Part shown: positions 26,094 through 34,410 of the stretch, piece after piece
Numbering within the stretch: position 1 is the stretch's first letter
Layout: the number at the start of each line of letters is the position of its first letter
NCBI GenBank assembly: GCA_034435015.1
Contig: DAOTYH010000052.1
Location: 1 to 64,000, forward strand
Direction of reading: 5' to 3'
Origin: DAOTYH01 sp034435015
GTDB taxonomy: Bacteria > Chloroflexota > Anaerolineae > Aggregatilineales > UBA3940
DNA length: 64,000 nucleotides
Notes under the pieces: model-generated
What the model saw: only the letters and a program-made list of their open reading frames with translations
The model's database searches: none
What the model was told of the DNA's origin: nothing
Position numbers and translations under genes: made by a program

Positions 26094-27425
26094 TTATGCG
26101 GGCATGCGGGCCGCTTTGTTAAACCCCTGCCAAGCCAGAGCGTACAGCACCCCCTGCCTCCTTCCCACACGAGCTGAGCGCACCTGTTCCAGCCAGCGGG
26201 CTTCCGCCCGGTCGGCTTCTGTGAAACAACGTGCCGAATAGACAGCCCGATCCTCAATAGGCGCAGTCCTGAGGGCCTGCGCTTCTTCAATGAAGCGGCG
26301 CTCAAGCTGATCGCGCTCTTCCCTGTAAAGAGCTGTCAGGGCAGAGTAGTTGCGCAATGTGGCACGGTGGAGTGCCTCGTGACGCCAGTAGAGTGTCGCC
26401 TGATCGTATGTCTTAGAGGGAATCGGGCCGGTGTCGGGCAGGTCGGCCCCCAGCCATACCGGCTTGAAGATGCTGGTGCAAGGGGCCGCTGTGCCTGTCA
26501 CGTAGTGAGTCTGGACATCCGTTCCTAGATGCGAGACCAGCGACCCGGCTGACTGACTGCCCCGAATCGGGCCGAAGCCTGCATGAGCGCACACTTCGAA
26601 GTTTGTCAGGCCGTAGGCAGGACTCCAATCGGGGCCTGCCTTCGGGCCGTGATCGCGCAGTGCCTGCATGACCGTTTCCACCGTGATCTTCCCCGCCTGT
26701 GACTCCAGCAAATCGGTTGTGCGGCAGTGGCGCTCTCTGGAACGGCTGAAAGTCGTGTAGATGAAGTCGGAGTAGCAACGGGCAAAATGGAAATCCTCGC
26801 GCCCTTTGCACCATCCCCGCTCGATGGCGGTGCTGACCAGCCCCTCGGAGGCCAGGTCCCATCGGTCGCCTATGGTCAGCCCGTTTGAGATAGTCCGGAT
26901 ACCCTTGACCTGCTCGGCAACCCATTGACGACCAACTGTTTCGAGCACCCAAGCGTCGGTTGGATCAGCAATCAGAAAGCTGTTGTGGTAGTAGGTGGGA
27001 TGATCCATCCCGCAGTTGCCGCCCTGTCCGTAGGTTTCAAGCAACGAGGTGATCACATTCAGCGCCTCGCGTGCGGTCCGGGCGCGTTCCAATGCCAGCC
27101 GCAGGAAGTCCATCCCGATCAAGCCCGGCTTCTTCTCGTAGGGCAGTTTAGCAAACACGGCCTCGTTGCCAATTGTGACGCCATGCTCGTTAGTGCCCAT
27201 TTCAGCGCCCCATATCCAGAAGGGCTTAGCAAGCAGTACCTCATAAGTTTCCTCGACCTGGGGTATCTTGATGTAGGTGCATTGAACCATGCTGTCGGCT
27301 GGATGGCATGTCCGTGGGATACGCAGCAGATGGTGAGCCTCATTGGGTTCTCGGTCGGAGTTTTTGCCGAAAACGGTCACGCCGTCAGCGGTTACACTGC
27401 CAGTTGCGACAACTGTATCACACAT
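26094..27425 (-). CDS. C69-family dipeptidase / secernin-like Ntn hydrolase
   Basis: 443 residues starting MCDTVVATG. In the C69/secernin family the Cys after the initiator Met becomes the N-terminal nucleophile, so the ATG at 27425 is the right start. GGAGAAG lies about 7 bases upstream, whereas the longer frame would bury the Cys. Other family features are the following TADGVTVFGKNSDREPNEAH, the KPFWIWGAEMGTNEHGVTIGNEAVF segment (read in two parts) and GNCGMDHPTYYHNSF. The family cleaves dipeptides or has unknown amidohydrolase roles. No signal peptide is present, so it is probably cytoplasmic. Its stop lies 2 bases from that of the convergent DMT gene. Confidence 0.88.
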   Translation of the reverse strand: MCDTVVATGSVTADGVTVFGKNSDREPNEAHHLLRIPRTCHPADSMVQCTYIKIPQVEETYEVLLAKPFWIWGAEMGTNEHGVTIGNEAVFAKLPYEKKPGLIGMDFLRLALERARTAREALNVITSLLETYGQGGNCGMDHPTYYHNSFLIADPTDAWVLETVGRQWVAEQVKGIRTISNGLTIGDRWDLASEGLVSTAIERGWCKGREDFHFARCYSDFIYTTFSRSRERHCRTTDLLESQAGKITVETVMQALRDHGPKAGPDWSPAYGLTNFEVCAHAGFGPIRGSQSAGSLVSHLGTDVQTHYVTGTAAPCTSIFKPVWLGADLPDTGPIPSKTYDQATLYWRHEALHRATLRNYSALTALYREERDQLERRFIEEAQALRTAPIEDRAVYSARCFTEADRAEARWLEQVRSARVGRRQGVLYALAWQGFNKAARMPA

Positions 27426-27508
27426 ATCATTCTTCTCCATGAAGATAGAACGGCTGATTACCAAAGGGGAAGCGCGAGAGATAGAAAAAAGCCCTCTTTG
27501 CCACGCAT

Positions 27509-27536
27509 AGTATATCGTGTGGCATAGTCCCTACAA
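27509..27536 (-). promoter_or_regulatory. putative promoter of the C69 peptidase
   Basis: Minus-strand TTGTAG (27536-27531), 16-base spacer, TATACT (27514-27509). It lies about 85 bases upstream of the peptidase start. Confidence 0.45.
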
Positions 27537-27624
27537 GCTATGGTCTGTTTGAGGACATCGAATCTCACTTGCCAGATGCCCTCTTTCTGAGTAGACTGGT
27601 CTCATCCAACCCATCCTATTCTAT

Positions 27625-28560
27625 ATGCGAGGTTTTGTGAATCGTCGATCTTCACTGAGTCTAACAGGGGTAATGGTCCTGCTTGCCGGCCTGATACTGG
27701 CTGGTTGTGGGGCAGGAGCCTCTCCCTCTGCCCCCATTGCCGCTCCTGAGTCTCCTCAGGCGGGCGGGGATGTAGTCCTGACGCCTCAGCTTGTAGCTGT
27801 TGTCAACGGACAGCCTATCACGATGGATTCCCTCCAGCGTGAGCTGGCCCGCTTTGAGGCCGGGCAGGCCGCCCTGGGCTTTGAGGTGTCTGACCCGGCA
27901 GGCTATCAACAGCAGGTGCTTGATCTGCTGATCGAGCAGGAATTGATCCGGCAGGAAGCCGCCCGGCAGGGCATCTCCGTTTCTGATGAGGCGGTGGACG
28001 CTGAGATCAACAGCATGATTCAGGAGAGCGGGCAGGACTATTTCAACGCTTGGCTGGCAAGCAACTATTACACGCTGGACGAGTTCCGCGAAGTGATCCG
28101 GCTTGACCTGATCACCAGCCAGCTTGTTGCCCCGATTGCCCAGTCTGTCCCGTCGGTTGCCGAGCAGGTACATGCCCGGCATATTCTGGTCAATTCTCAG
28201 GCACAGGCGGATGAGATTCTAGGCCGCCTGATGGCCGGTGAGGACTTTGCGGCGCTGGCGGCTCAGTACTCGGTTGATGTGACCACCCGTGCCAATGGCG
28301 GCGACCTGGGCTGGTTTCCGCGCGGCGGCTTGCTCGTTCCGGAGGTTGAGGAGGTGGCATTCAGCCTTCAGCCGGGGCAGACCAGCGGCGTAGTTGCCAC
28401 CGCGTGGGGATTCCATATCGTGCAAACCCTAGAGTACGATCCAAACCGCGAGGTCGCGCCGGAAACCCTTCAGCGGCTGGTCGAGAAAGCCATTGAGGAA
28501 TGGCGTTTGGGCTTGCGCAACGGCGCGTCCATTCAGCAATTTGTTTCCTTCACGCCCTAA
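27625..28560 (+). CDS. peptidyl-prolyl isomerase lipoprotein (parvulin/PrsA-SurA type)
   Basis: 311 residues. A signal sequence with lipobox LILAGC (Cys at about 28) predicts a membrane-anchored extracytoplasmic lipoprotein. Residues about 52-170 form a SurA-like chaperone segment (VAVVNGQPITMDSLQRELARF, LLIEQELIRQEAARQGI). Residues about 183-285 are a parvulin domain with HARHILV, GEDFAALAAQYS, NGGDLGWFPRGGLVPE-like features and WGFHIVQ. It would help fold exported proteins. ATG 27625 is used; a GTG at 27637 with CGAGG just before it is an alternative that would shorten the N-terminus by four residues. Three surface-protein genes follow at once on the same strand and are possible clients. 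Confidence 0.9.
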   Translation: MRGFVNRRSSLSLTGVMVLLAGLILAGCGAGASPSAPIAAPESPQAGGDVVLTPQLVAVVNGQPITMDSLQRELARFEAGQAALGFEVSDPAGYQQQVLDLLIEQELIRQEAARQGISVSDEAVDAEINSMIQESGQDYFNAWLASNYYTLDEFREVIRLDLITSQLVAPIAQSVPSVAEQVHARHILVNSQAQADEILGRLMAGEDFAALAAQYSVDVTTRANGGDLGWFPRGGLLVPEVEEVAFSLQPGQTSGVVATAWGFHIVQTLEYDPNREVAPETLQRLVEKAIEEWRLGLRNGASIQQFVSFTP

Positions 28561-28598
28561 GGGCTTGTGATCCTGAGAACGGGCGGTAAGGAGCACGC

Positions 28599-29366
28599 AT
28601 GGCCGCAGGGAGTCACCCCTCAGACCGGACTCGGTTGTATATTTTCATCACGCGGTTGATGCTTGTGCTGACCGCACTGATGGCCTGCCTGGTGGTGGTG
28701 CTGGCAGTCACGTTGCCGCGTTCCCGCCCTCAACAGCAGGCTGTCGGCCCCACACCGACGCTGTTTGTTCTGCCCAGCCTGACTCCTTCTGACACGCCCA
28801 CCGCAACCGATACGCCGACCCGGACGCCCCTGCCTAGTGTCACGCCGACTCGTACACCGACCCTAACCCGCACTCCCACCCTGACCCGTACACCCCGTCC
28901 AACCCTGACGCCAACCAACACGGCTACGCCTACAGCTACCCTGACTCCGACCCCCACCCGCACGCTGACGCCTACCCCCACGGCGACACGCGCCCCCTAT
29001 GACTACGTTTTGCGCGGAGGGACGGTTAACTTTATGCAGTCCCTCTATGCCGCCAACCCCGGTATCGGGTGTAACTGGGCCGGGCTGGCAGGGCTGATCT
29101 ACAGCTTGGGCGGGAGTCCCCGGCAGGGGATTGTGGTACATGTCACCGGCACGAATTTCGACCGGCGCGTTACATCGGGCAGTGCGCCTGCCTATGGGCC
29201 AAGCGGCTGGGAAGTGGCTGTCGGCAACAGCCCCTCAAGCGGGGTGTTCCGTGTTCAGCTTGAGGATGCCAGCGGAAGACTGCTCTCGGACGTGGTCAGC
29301 GTCCAAATGCGGGCTAACTGTAACGAGAACCTGGCCGTCTTGGTCTTTGACCAGATTCAGGAGTGA
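28599..29366 (+). CDS. membrane-anchored surface protein with Thr/Pro linker and C-terminal domain
   Basis: 255 residues. A short cytoplasmic N-terminus is followed by one membrane helix (about 16-42), then a 75-residue linker made of TPT/TRTPT-type repeats (about 55-128). A globular domain of about 120 residues lies outside. That domain resembles the end of the protein at 29838: each has a Cys near its start (GCNWAG / GCTGLW), a G-x-V-x-G-x-N/E-F segment, SG-[ST]-AP, G-x-S/A-x-[WY]-EV, and a second Cys near the end (ANC / SSC), perhaps a disulfide. I do not recognise the family. It is 38 bases after the parvulin gene. Confidence 0.75.
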   Translation: MAAGSHPSDRTRLYIFITRLMLVLTALMACLVVVLAVTLPRSRPQQQAVGPTPTLFVLPSLTPSDTPTATDTPTRTPLPSVTPTRTPTLTRTPTLTRTPRPTLTPTNTATPTATLTPTPTRTLTPTPTATRAPYDYVLRGGTVNFMQSLYAANPGIGCNWAGLAGLIYSLGGSPRQGIVVHVTGTNFDRRVTSGSAPAYGPSGWEVAVGNSPSSGVFRVQLEDASGRLLSDVVSVQMRANCNENLAVLVFDQIQE

Positions 29367-29371
29367 GCATC

Positions 29372-29812
29372 ATGGAGCCTTCTGAGCGCAGGCAGATCAA
29401 TGTCTATGACGTGATCAGTATAGGGATGGTCATACTGGCTGGCATCGTTGCCTGCGTGGTCGTGGTGCTGGCCCTCACAGCCCCGCGCTCTGCCCGGCAG
29501 GCCGGCGGCGAGCCGACTGTGTTTGTGCTTCCGACCTTTACGCCGACGCTGGAAGGGCCGACCGCCAACCCAACCTGGACACCTTCCCCGACGGCGACGG
29601 GTACCAGCACGCCCCGCCCGACCAACACGCCGACCATCACGCCTACTTTTACACCGACCATGACCTCAACTGCCACCCTGACTCCTACTCCCACGAATAC
29701 TTCTACACCAACCTCCACGCCGACGGCTACCTTGACGCCGACGGCTACTCCTATTCCGACCAATACGCCCATCCCGACCGCCACCAAGAAACCCGGCAGT
29801 ACTGTCCCATAA
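29372..29812 (+). CDS. membrane-anchored Thr/Pro-rich protein lacking the globular domain
   Basis: 146 residues: cytoplasmic N-terminus with basic residues, one membrane helix (about 15-38), and then only a TPT/TxTP-repeat tail ending KKPGSTVP. It is like the first half of its neighbour at 28599 but has no C-terminal domain. ATG 29372 is preferred to GTG 29363 because GGAG at 29360-29363 is properly spaced. It may be a wall-spanning stalk, or a paralogue that lost its head domain. No frame downstream restores the domain before the next gene starts at 29838. Confidence 0.65.
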   Translation: MEPSERRQINVYDVISIGMVILAGIVACVVVVLALTAPRSARQAGGEPTVFVLPTFTPTLEGPTANPTWTPSPTATGTSTPRPTNTPTITPTFTPTMTSTATLTPTPTNTSTPTSTPTATLTPTATPIPTNTPIPTATKKPGSTVP

Positions 29813-29837
29813 ACCATGCCTGTATATTGAGGCCCTC

Positions 29838-30611
29838 ATGAGCAACTTTGACCTGTTTGATGAATACGAGCCGGAACAGCCCGCTACGTTAGAGGAGGAG
29901 AAGCCGTCCCGCCAAGGAGATGCAGGAGGCGGATGTCAAGCTGTATTCTACAACCTTGTTTCGATCTTCTTCCTGCTGGCAACGGCGGTAGTCTGCGGGG
30001 CAACCATCCTGCTGATCCAAAACCCGACCCTGCCCTTCAATCCTTTCCCGCCGGCAACCCTCGCCCCGACGCCCACCCTGTTTGATCTGGATGTGATGGC
30101 GCAGTCTCTGGCGACTATTGTGCCTCCCTCCGCCACCCCGACTGATATTCCGGCTACACCCACTCCTCTCAGGCGGGCAACCGGGACGCCTGCCGCCACC
30201 GCTACCGGCGGAGCCGCCCTCTCTATGACCGGCTTGCCGTCCGAGTTCCCGTTTGTGTTACAAGATGATGCCGTCACCTATACCCAGCACCCTGAAGGAT
30301 GTACGGGGTTGTGGCTTGTTGGTCAGTTGTTTGATATGAACGGCGGCCCGTTTCCCGGCACAATCTATATCTCAGTCAGAGGCGAGAATTTTGAACAGCT
30401 TGTGTTCTCCGGCACTGCCCCCCAATGGGGCGAGTCGGCCTACGAAGTCTCTTTGAACTCGACCCCCATCGAAGCCGAGTTTGAACTGCGCCTGCTGGCC
30501 GCAACCGGTATGCCTCTCTCTGAGCCGATCATTGTGCGGACGCTTTCTTCATGCGAGAGCAATGTGGCTGTGGCTAACTTCATTCAAGTACGCGGCCTGA
30601 CCACGCCCTAA
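29838..30611 (+). CDS. membrane-anchored surface protein, paralogue of 28599
   Basis: 257 residues. A cytoplasmic acidic N-terminus of about 38 residues precedes one membrane helix (about 39-62). A Pro/Thr linker (about 70-128) follows, then a globular C-terminal domain of about 120 residues sharing spaced motifs with the protein at 28599 (GCTGLWLVGQLFDMNGGP, YISVRGENFEQLV, SGTAPQWGESAYEVSL, SSCESNVAVANF). The N-terminus differs from the paralogue. Function unknown; extracytoplasmic display or wall attachment is likely from the layout. Confidence 0.75.
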   Translation: MSNFDLFDEYEPEQPATLEEEKPSRQGDAGGGCQAVFYNLVSIFFLLATAVVCGATILLIQNPTLPFNPFPPATLAPTPTLFDLDVMAQSLATIVPPSATPTDIPATPTPLRRATGTPAATATGGAALSMTGLPSEFPFVLQDDAVTYTQHPEGCTGLWLVGQLFDMNGGPFPGTIYISVRGENFEQLVFSGTAPQWGESAYEVSLNSTPIEAEFELRLLAATGMPLSEPIIVRTLSSCESNVAVANFIQVRGLTTP

Positions 30612-30684
30612 CCGGCCATGAGAGGTCCCGGCGGGCGTCATGATCGCTCACTGTCCTGAGACCCTGTTCTCATAACTGGTGCGG

Positions 30685-31503
30685 ATGGGTACTCTATACA
30701 TCGTTCCCACACCGATTGGCAATCTGGAGGACATTACTCTGCGGGCCTTGCGTGTCCTGCGTGAGGTTGCGCTGATTGCCGCTGAGGACACCCGTACTAC
30801 CGGCGGCCTGCTCCGCCATTATCAGATTAAAACACCCCTCACCAGCTACCATGAGCATAACAAACTGACCAAGCTTGATGTCATCCTGTCCGCGTTGCAG
30901 AGCGGCGATGTCGCGTTAGTATCAGATGCCGGCACACCCGGCCTGTCCGATCCCGGTTATGAGCTGATTCGGGCTGTGATTGAGCGGGGCTTTCCGATTG
31001 TGCCGTTGCCCGGCCCTACCGCCTTGATCCCTGCATTGGTTTCGTCCGGCCTGCCGGCTGACAGCTTCGTCTATCTGGGATTCCTGCCCCGCCGCACGCC
31101 GGCCCGGCGGGCGTTGCTGGAATCGGTGCGCCATGAGCCGCGCACTTTGGCGCTGTATGAGGCTCCTCATCGCCTGCTGGAGACGCTTGCCGATTTGCGT
31201 ACCGTATTAGGACCGCGGCAGATAACTGTCGCACGTGAGTTGACCAAGCTCCATGAGGAAATATGGCGCGGCACGCTGGATGAGGCACTGGCTTATTTCG
31301 GCAGGGGCACGCCGCGCGGTGAGATCACGCTTATCATTGCGGGTGCTTCGCCTGCCATGCCGGAAGCTTGGTCGGAAGAGAGGGTACGTGCGGCGCTGGC
31401 TGAACGTCTTGCGCGCGGCGAGCCGCGCAGTTCCGCCGCCAGCGCGGTGGCCGCTGAGTCCGGCTGGCCCCGCCGGCGTGTGTATGATCTGAAAGTAGAC
31501 TAA
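30685..31503 (+). CDS. rsmI: 16S rRNA (cytidine1402-2'-O)-methyltransferase
   Basis: 272 residues, the usual RsmI length. The tetrapyrrole-methylase-type fold is clear: TLYIVPTPIGNLEDITLRAL at the N-terminus, AAEDTRTTGGLLRHY, the SAM-binding VSDAGTPGLSDPGYEL, LPGPTALIPALVSSGLP, FLGFLPRR and YEAPHRLLETL. RsmI methylates the ribose of C1402 in the decoding centre of 16S rRNA. ATG 30685 is preferred to GTG 30679 because the conserved N-terminus then starts at residue 2. No strong ribosome-binding site is seen. Confidence 0.95.
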   Translation: MGTLYIVPTPIGNLEDITLRALRVLREVALIAAEDTRTTGGLLRHYQIKTPLTSYHEHNKLTKLDVILSALQSGDVALVSDAGTPGLSDPGYELIRAVIERGFPIVPLPGPTALIPALVSSGLPADSFVYLGFLPRRTPARRALLESVRHEPRTLALYEAPHRLLETLADLRTVLGPRQITVARELTKLHEEIWRGTLDEALAYFGRGTPRGEITLIIAGASPAMPEAWSEERVRAALAERLARGEPRSSAASAVAAESGWPRRRVYDLKVD

Positions 31504-31528
31504 TCGTGCAGATTTTGGGTGCGTGGTC

Positions 31529-31557
31529 TTTACAGCCCCGTGCAGATATGATAATAT
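31529..31557 (+). promoter_or_regulatory. putative greA-lysS promoter
   Basis: TTTACA (31529-31534), 17-base spacer, TAATAT (31552-31557). Transcription would start near 31564, giving a leader of about 180 bases before greA. Confidence 0.5.
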
Positions 31558-31629
31558 AGTGGTGGCCCTGATCCCACGAACTTAGCATCATGCTCAGTTC
31601 GTCTTATTTTTATCTGAATCTGCCCATCA

Positions 31630-31661
31630 TGACCCGCTGAATCTGGCCGGGTCAGGTTTTT
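31630..31661 (+). terminator. leader hairpin 1 upstream of greA
   Basis: TGACCCG (31630-31636) pairs with CGGGTCA (31648-31654) around an 11-base loop. TTTTT follows at 31657-31661. Confidence 0.5.
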
Positions 31662-31692
31662 AAGTCATATTTGGCGCTTTTTCGCCCGTTTT

Positions 31693-31718
31693 GATCGCCC
31701 GGTGGGGCGGTCTTTTTT
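31693..31718 (+). terminator. intrinsic terminator in the greA leader
   Basis: GATCGCCC (31693-31700) pairs with GGGCGGTC (31705-31712), eight pairs with one G-T, loop GGTG, followed by six T. It lies only 29 bases before the greA start codon and after a promoter-like site, so it may attenuate greA rather than just end rsmI transcripts. Confidence 0.75.
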
Positions 31719-31746
31719 AGTCTGTTCGGGTAAGGACGTTGAAGGG

Positions 31747-32235
31747 ATGTCTGATCAAATTGTTCATCTGACGAAGGAAGGTTTCGAGAAGTTTGAGATC
31801 GAACTGAACTATCTTCGGACGGTACGCCGCAGTGAGGTGGCCGAGCGGCTGCGTCAGGCCCTCGAAGAGGGAGGCGACCTGGTTGAAAACGCCGAATACG
31901 AGGATGCCAAGAACGAGCAGTCCTTCGTTGAGGGGCGTATCCAGTATCTGGAGGGACTGCTGAACCGCGCCCGCATCATTGATGAGGCAGAGCTGGCCGC
32001 CGCCAATCTTGACACGGTGCGCCTCAACAGCATTGTCACGATTCAAGAGCCGGGCGGTGAACCAGAGACCTTCCGTATCGTTGGCCCTGCCGAGGCCGAT
32101 CCGCGCCAGCATCGGATCAGCGATGCATCACCGCTTGGCAAGGCACTGCTTGGTAAGCGGGTTGGTGAGACGGTAACGGTCAACGCGCCGGATGGTACAT
32201 TTGAATACCTCATCTTAGCCATTGACAGTGACTAG
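31747..32235 (+). CDS. greA: transcription elongation factor GreA
   Basis: 162 residues. The N-terminal coiled coil carries the acidic tip GDLVENAEYEDAKNEQ, where the Asp and Glu that stimulate RNA polymerase cleavage are kept. The C-terminal FKBP-like domain shows FRIVGPAEADPRQHRISDASPLGKALLGKRVGE. GreA rescues backtracked polymerase. ATG 31747 is chosen by family alignment (VHLTKEGFEKF soon after the start); the frame extends upstream through the leader terminator and cannot all be coding. lysS follows after 27 bases. Confidence 0.95.
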   Translation: MSDQIVHLTKEGFEKFEIELNYLRTVRRSEVAERLRQALEEGGDLVENAEYEDAKNEQSFVEGRIQYLEGLLNRARIIDEAELAAANLDTVRLNSIVTIQEPGGEPETFRIVGPAEADPRQHRISDASPLGKALLGKRVGETVTVNAPDGTFEYLILAIDSD

Positions 32236-32262
32236 GACTCACTCTCTTAAGGAAGATAGCCT

Positions 32263-33786
32263 GTGTGGCAACCCAGTGAACTCGAAAAACAGCGGCTGGA
32301 AAAACTGAACCGCATTAAGGCGCGGGGCATTGAGCCGTATCCTCTGCGTGTCGAGCGGACTCATACCATTGCTGAAGCTGTCACTGCCTTCCAGAAGGCG
32401 GAAGCAACCGCTTCAGGGGATCAGCCTGAGCCGGTGCCGGTGACTGTCTGCGGGCGGATTGTGTCTCACCGCCCGCAGGGAAAATCCTCATGGGCGCACA
32501 TCGAGGACGGCTCCGGGCGTGTCCAGATATGGGTCAAGCAGGACTTAGTCGGCCCGGAGGCACAAGCTCTCTTTAATGACGACCTTGACCTGTTTGACTT
32601 TATTCAGGCCCAGGGAACAATGATGCGCACCAAGCGCGGTGAGATAACCGTGCTGGTTACGTCTTATAAGTTGCTGGCTAAGTCTCTCAGCCCCCTGCCG
32701 GTGGTCAAGGAACGCCGGCTCGAAGACGGCACGGTTGAGCGTTACGGCGGTTTCACCGATCCGGAGGAACGCTATCGTCAGCGCTATGCTGATCTGGCTG
32801 TTAACCCCGATGTGCGCGAGATATTTGTGACACGTGCCCGTGCTGTGAGGGCCGTCAGGCAGTTTCTGGACAGCGAGGGGTTTTTGGAGGTTGAAACGCC
32901 GATTCTTCAGCCGATTTACGGGGGGGCCGCGGCGCGGCCCTTTGTCACTCATCACAATCAGCTTAAGCAGGACCTGTACCTGCGCATCAGCTTCGAGCTG
33001 TACCTGAAGCGCCTGCTGGTGGGGATGTATGACGCAGTCTACGAGATCGGGCGTGACTTCCGCAATGAGGGGGTCTCCCGCAAGCACAACCCGGAGTTCA
33101 CGCAGGTTGAGTTCTACAAGGCCTACATTGACTACTTCGGCGTGATGGACATCACGGAGCGTCTGATTGCCTATGTAGCTCAGGAGGTCAAAGGAAGTAC
33201 CACGATCACCTATCAGGGGCATACGATTGATCTGCGCCCCCCTTGGCGGCGGGTCACCCTGCGGGATGCGATCCGCGAAGCCGCTGGTATAGATTACGTC
33301 CAGTATCCAGATGCTCAGTCATTGGCGGGACGTATGCGTGAGCTAGGGAAACAGCCGGCCCCAGACAGCACATGGGGGAAGCTGGTTGACTCACTGCTCA
33401 GCACCGAGGTAGAGCCAAACCTGATCCAGCCGACGTTCATCATGGACTATCCGCGTGACATCAGCCCGCTGGCCAAGATGAAACCCGATGACCCGACCCA
33501 CGTCGAGCGGTTTGAGTTCTTCATTGCCGGTGTGGAGATGGGCAATGCCTTCACCGAGTTGAATGATCCGCTTGATCAAGAACAGCGCTTTCTGGAGATG
33601 GGACGCCTCTACGGCGAGGACAGCGAAGAAGGACATCCGGTGGATGAGGACTACCTGCGTGCCATGCGGTACGGTATGCCTCCCTGCGGCGGTTGGGGCA
33701 TGGGCGTTGATCGGCTGGTTATGCTCCTGACCGACCGGCCCAACATCCGCGAGGTATTGCTGTTCCCGCATCTGCGTACCGAATAG
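32263..33786 (+). CDS. lysS: lysyl-tRNA synthetase, class II
   Basis: 507 residues. The N-terminal OB-fold anticodon domain covers about 50-160 (VTVCGRIVSHRPQGKSSWAHIED). Class II motifs follow: motif 1 around FLEVETPILQPIYGGAAARPF, motif 2 around EIGRDFRNEGVSRKHNPEFTQVE (in two parts), motif 3 at PCGGWGMGVDRLVMLLTD. GTG 32263 is supported by AAGGAAG 7 bases upstream. It attaches lysine to tRNA-Lys. It is probably co-transcribed with greA and ends in a strong terminator. Confidence 0.96.
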   Translation: MWQPSELEKQRLEKLNRIKARGIEPYPLRVERTHTIAEAVTAFQKAEATASGDQPEPVPVTVCGRIVSHRPQGKSSWAHIEDGSGRVQIWVKQDLVGPEAQALFNDDLDLFDFIQAQGTMMRTKRGEITVLVTSYKLLAKSLSPLPVVKERRLEDGTVERYGGFTDPEERYRQRYADLAVNPDVREIFVTRARAVRAVRQFLDSEGFLEVETPILQPIYGGAAARPFVTHHNQLKQDLYLRISFELYLKRLLVGMYDAVYEIGRDFRNEGVSRKHNPEFTQVEFYKAYIDYFGVMDITERLIAYVAQEVKGSTTITYQGHTIDLRPPWRRVTLRDAIREAAGIDYVQYPDAQSLAGRMRELGKQPAPDSTWGKLVDSLLSTEVEPNLIQPTFIMDYPRDISPLAKMKPDDPTHVERFEFFIAGVEMGNAFTELNDPLDQEQRFLEMGRLYGEDSEEGHPVDEDYLRAMRYGMPPCGGWGMGVDRLVMLLTDRPNIREVLLFPHLRTE

Positions 33787-33819
33787 ACCCAGAAGAAGGC
33801 TTCCGCTTCATTGGCATAT

Positions 33820-33844
33820 AGCACGCCTCAAAGCGTGCTTTTTT
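33820..33844 (+). terminator. intrinsic terminator after lysS
   Basis: AGCACGC (33820-33826) pairs with GCGTGCT (33833-33839) around CTCAAA, followed by a run of T to 33844. Confidence 0.85.
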
Positions 33845-33919
33845 GTCTCCTAAGTCGGTATACTTAGTGTAGTTCAGAATGGGTATTTTTTTTCACAAGC
33901 CATGAAGGAGTAAACCTCG

Positions 33920-34372
33920 ATGAGACGTTATCTGTTAGCCGCGTTTGTATTGATCGGTGTAACAGCGCTGGCGCTGGCAGGTTGCGCAACCAGCACACCG
34001 GCTTCCGGCTCGACGATTGTGGTCGAGGATGTGTGGGCGCGCCCCTCGCCGATGATGGCAGGGAACGGAGCGGCGTACATGGTGATTCGGAACACGGGCG
34101 GGACAAATGATGCGTTGATCGGTGCGGCCAGCGATGTTGCCGAAACAGTTGAGTTGCACGAGACAACAATGGAAGGCAGTATGGCCGGTATGCATCATGT
34201 CGAGGCGATCCCGGTGCCAGCCGGCGGAAGTGTCACCCTCGAACCGGGGGGCTATCATGTCATGCTGATCGGGTTGAAGCAGGAGCTTCAGGCCGGCCAG
34301 ATGATCACCCTCACATTGACCTTTGAGAAGGCGGGGCAAATCACGGTACAAGCAGAAGTCCGTGAGGAATAA
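33920..34372 (+). CDS. PCu(A)C-type copper chaperone lipoprotein
   Basis: 150 residues with a signal peptide and lipobox LALAGC (Cys at 22). The mature part is a PCu(A)C/DUF461 domain: VVEDVWARPSPMMAGNGAAY at the start, and the copper ligands in VELHETTMEGSMAGMHHV and YHVMLIGLK, matching the family pattern of His/Met ligands. Such proteins deliver Cu(I) to cytochrome oxidase outside the membrane. GAAGGAG is 9 bases before the ATG. No oxidase gene is in view. Confidence 0.9.
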   Translation: MRRYLLAAFVLIGVTALALAGCATSTPASGSTIVVEDVWARPSPMMAGNGAAYMVIRNTGGTNDALIGAASDVAETVELHETTMEGSMAGMHHVEAIPVPAGGSVTLEPGGYHVMLIGLKQELQAGQMITLTLTFEKAGQITVQAEVREE

Positions 34373-34380
34373 AAAAGGCA

Positions 34381-34404
34381 GGGAGTGGCCGGATGGTCAC
34401 TCCC
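34381..34404. terminator. bidirectional terminator
   Basis: GGGAGTGGCC (34381-34390) pairs with GGTCACTCCC (34395-34404), ten pairs with one G-T, loop GGAT. TTTTATTTAT follows on the plus strand and an A-run precedes it, so it can serve both convergent genes. The last seven bases of the minus-strand methyltransferase lie just beyond it. Confidence 0.85.
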
Positions 34405-34410
34405 TTTTAT

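Noticed and set aside
27501..27525. Imperfect inverted repeat GCCACGC...CGTGTGGC over the peptidase promoter
   Set aside because: The two arms need an inserted base to pair; operator role cannot be supported.
28730..28981. Gly/Val-rich repetitive frame opposite the TPT linker (also 29404-29817)
   Set aside because: It only reflects the repetitive codons of the Thr/Pro linker read backwards.
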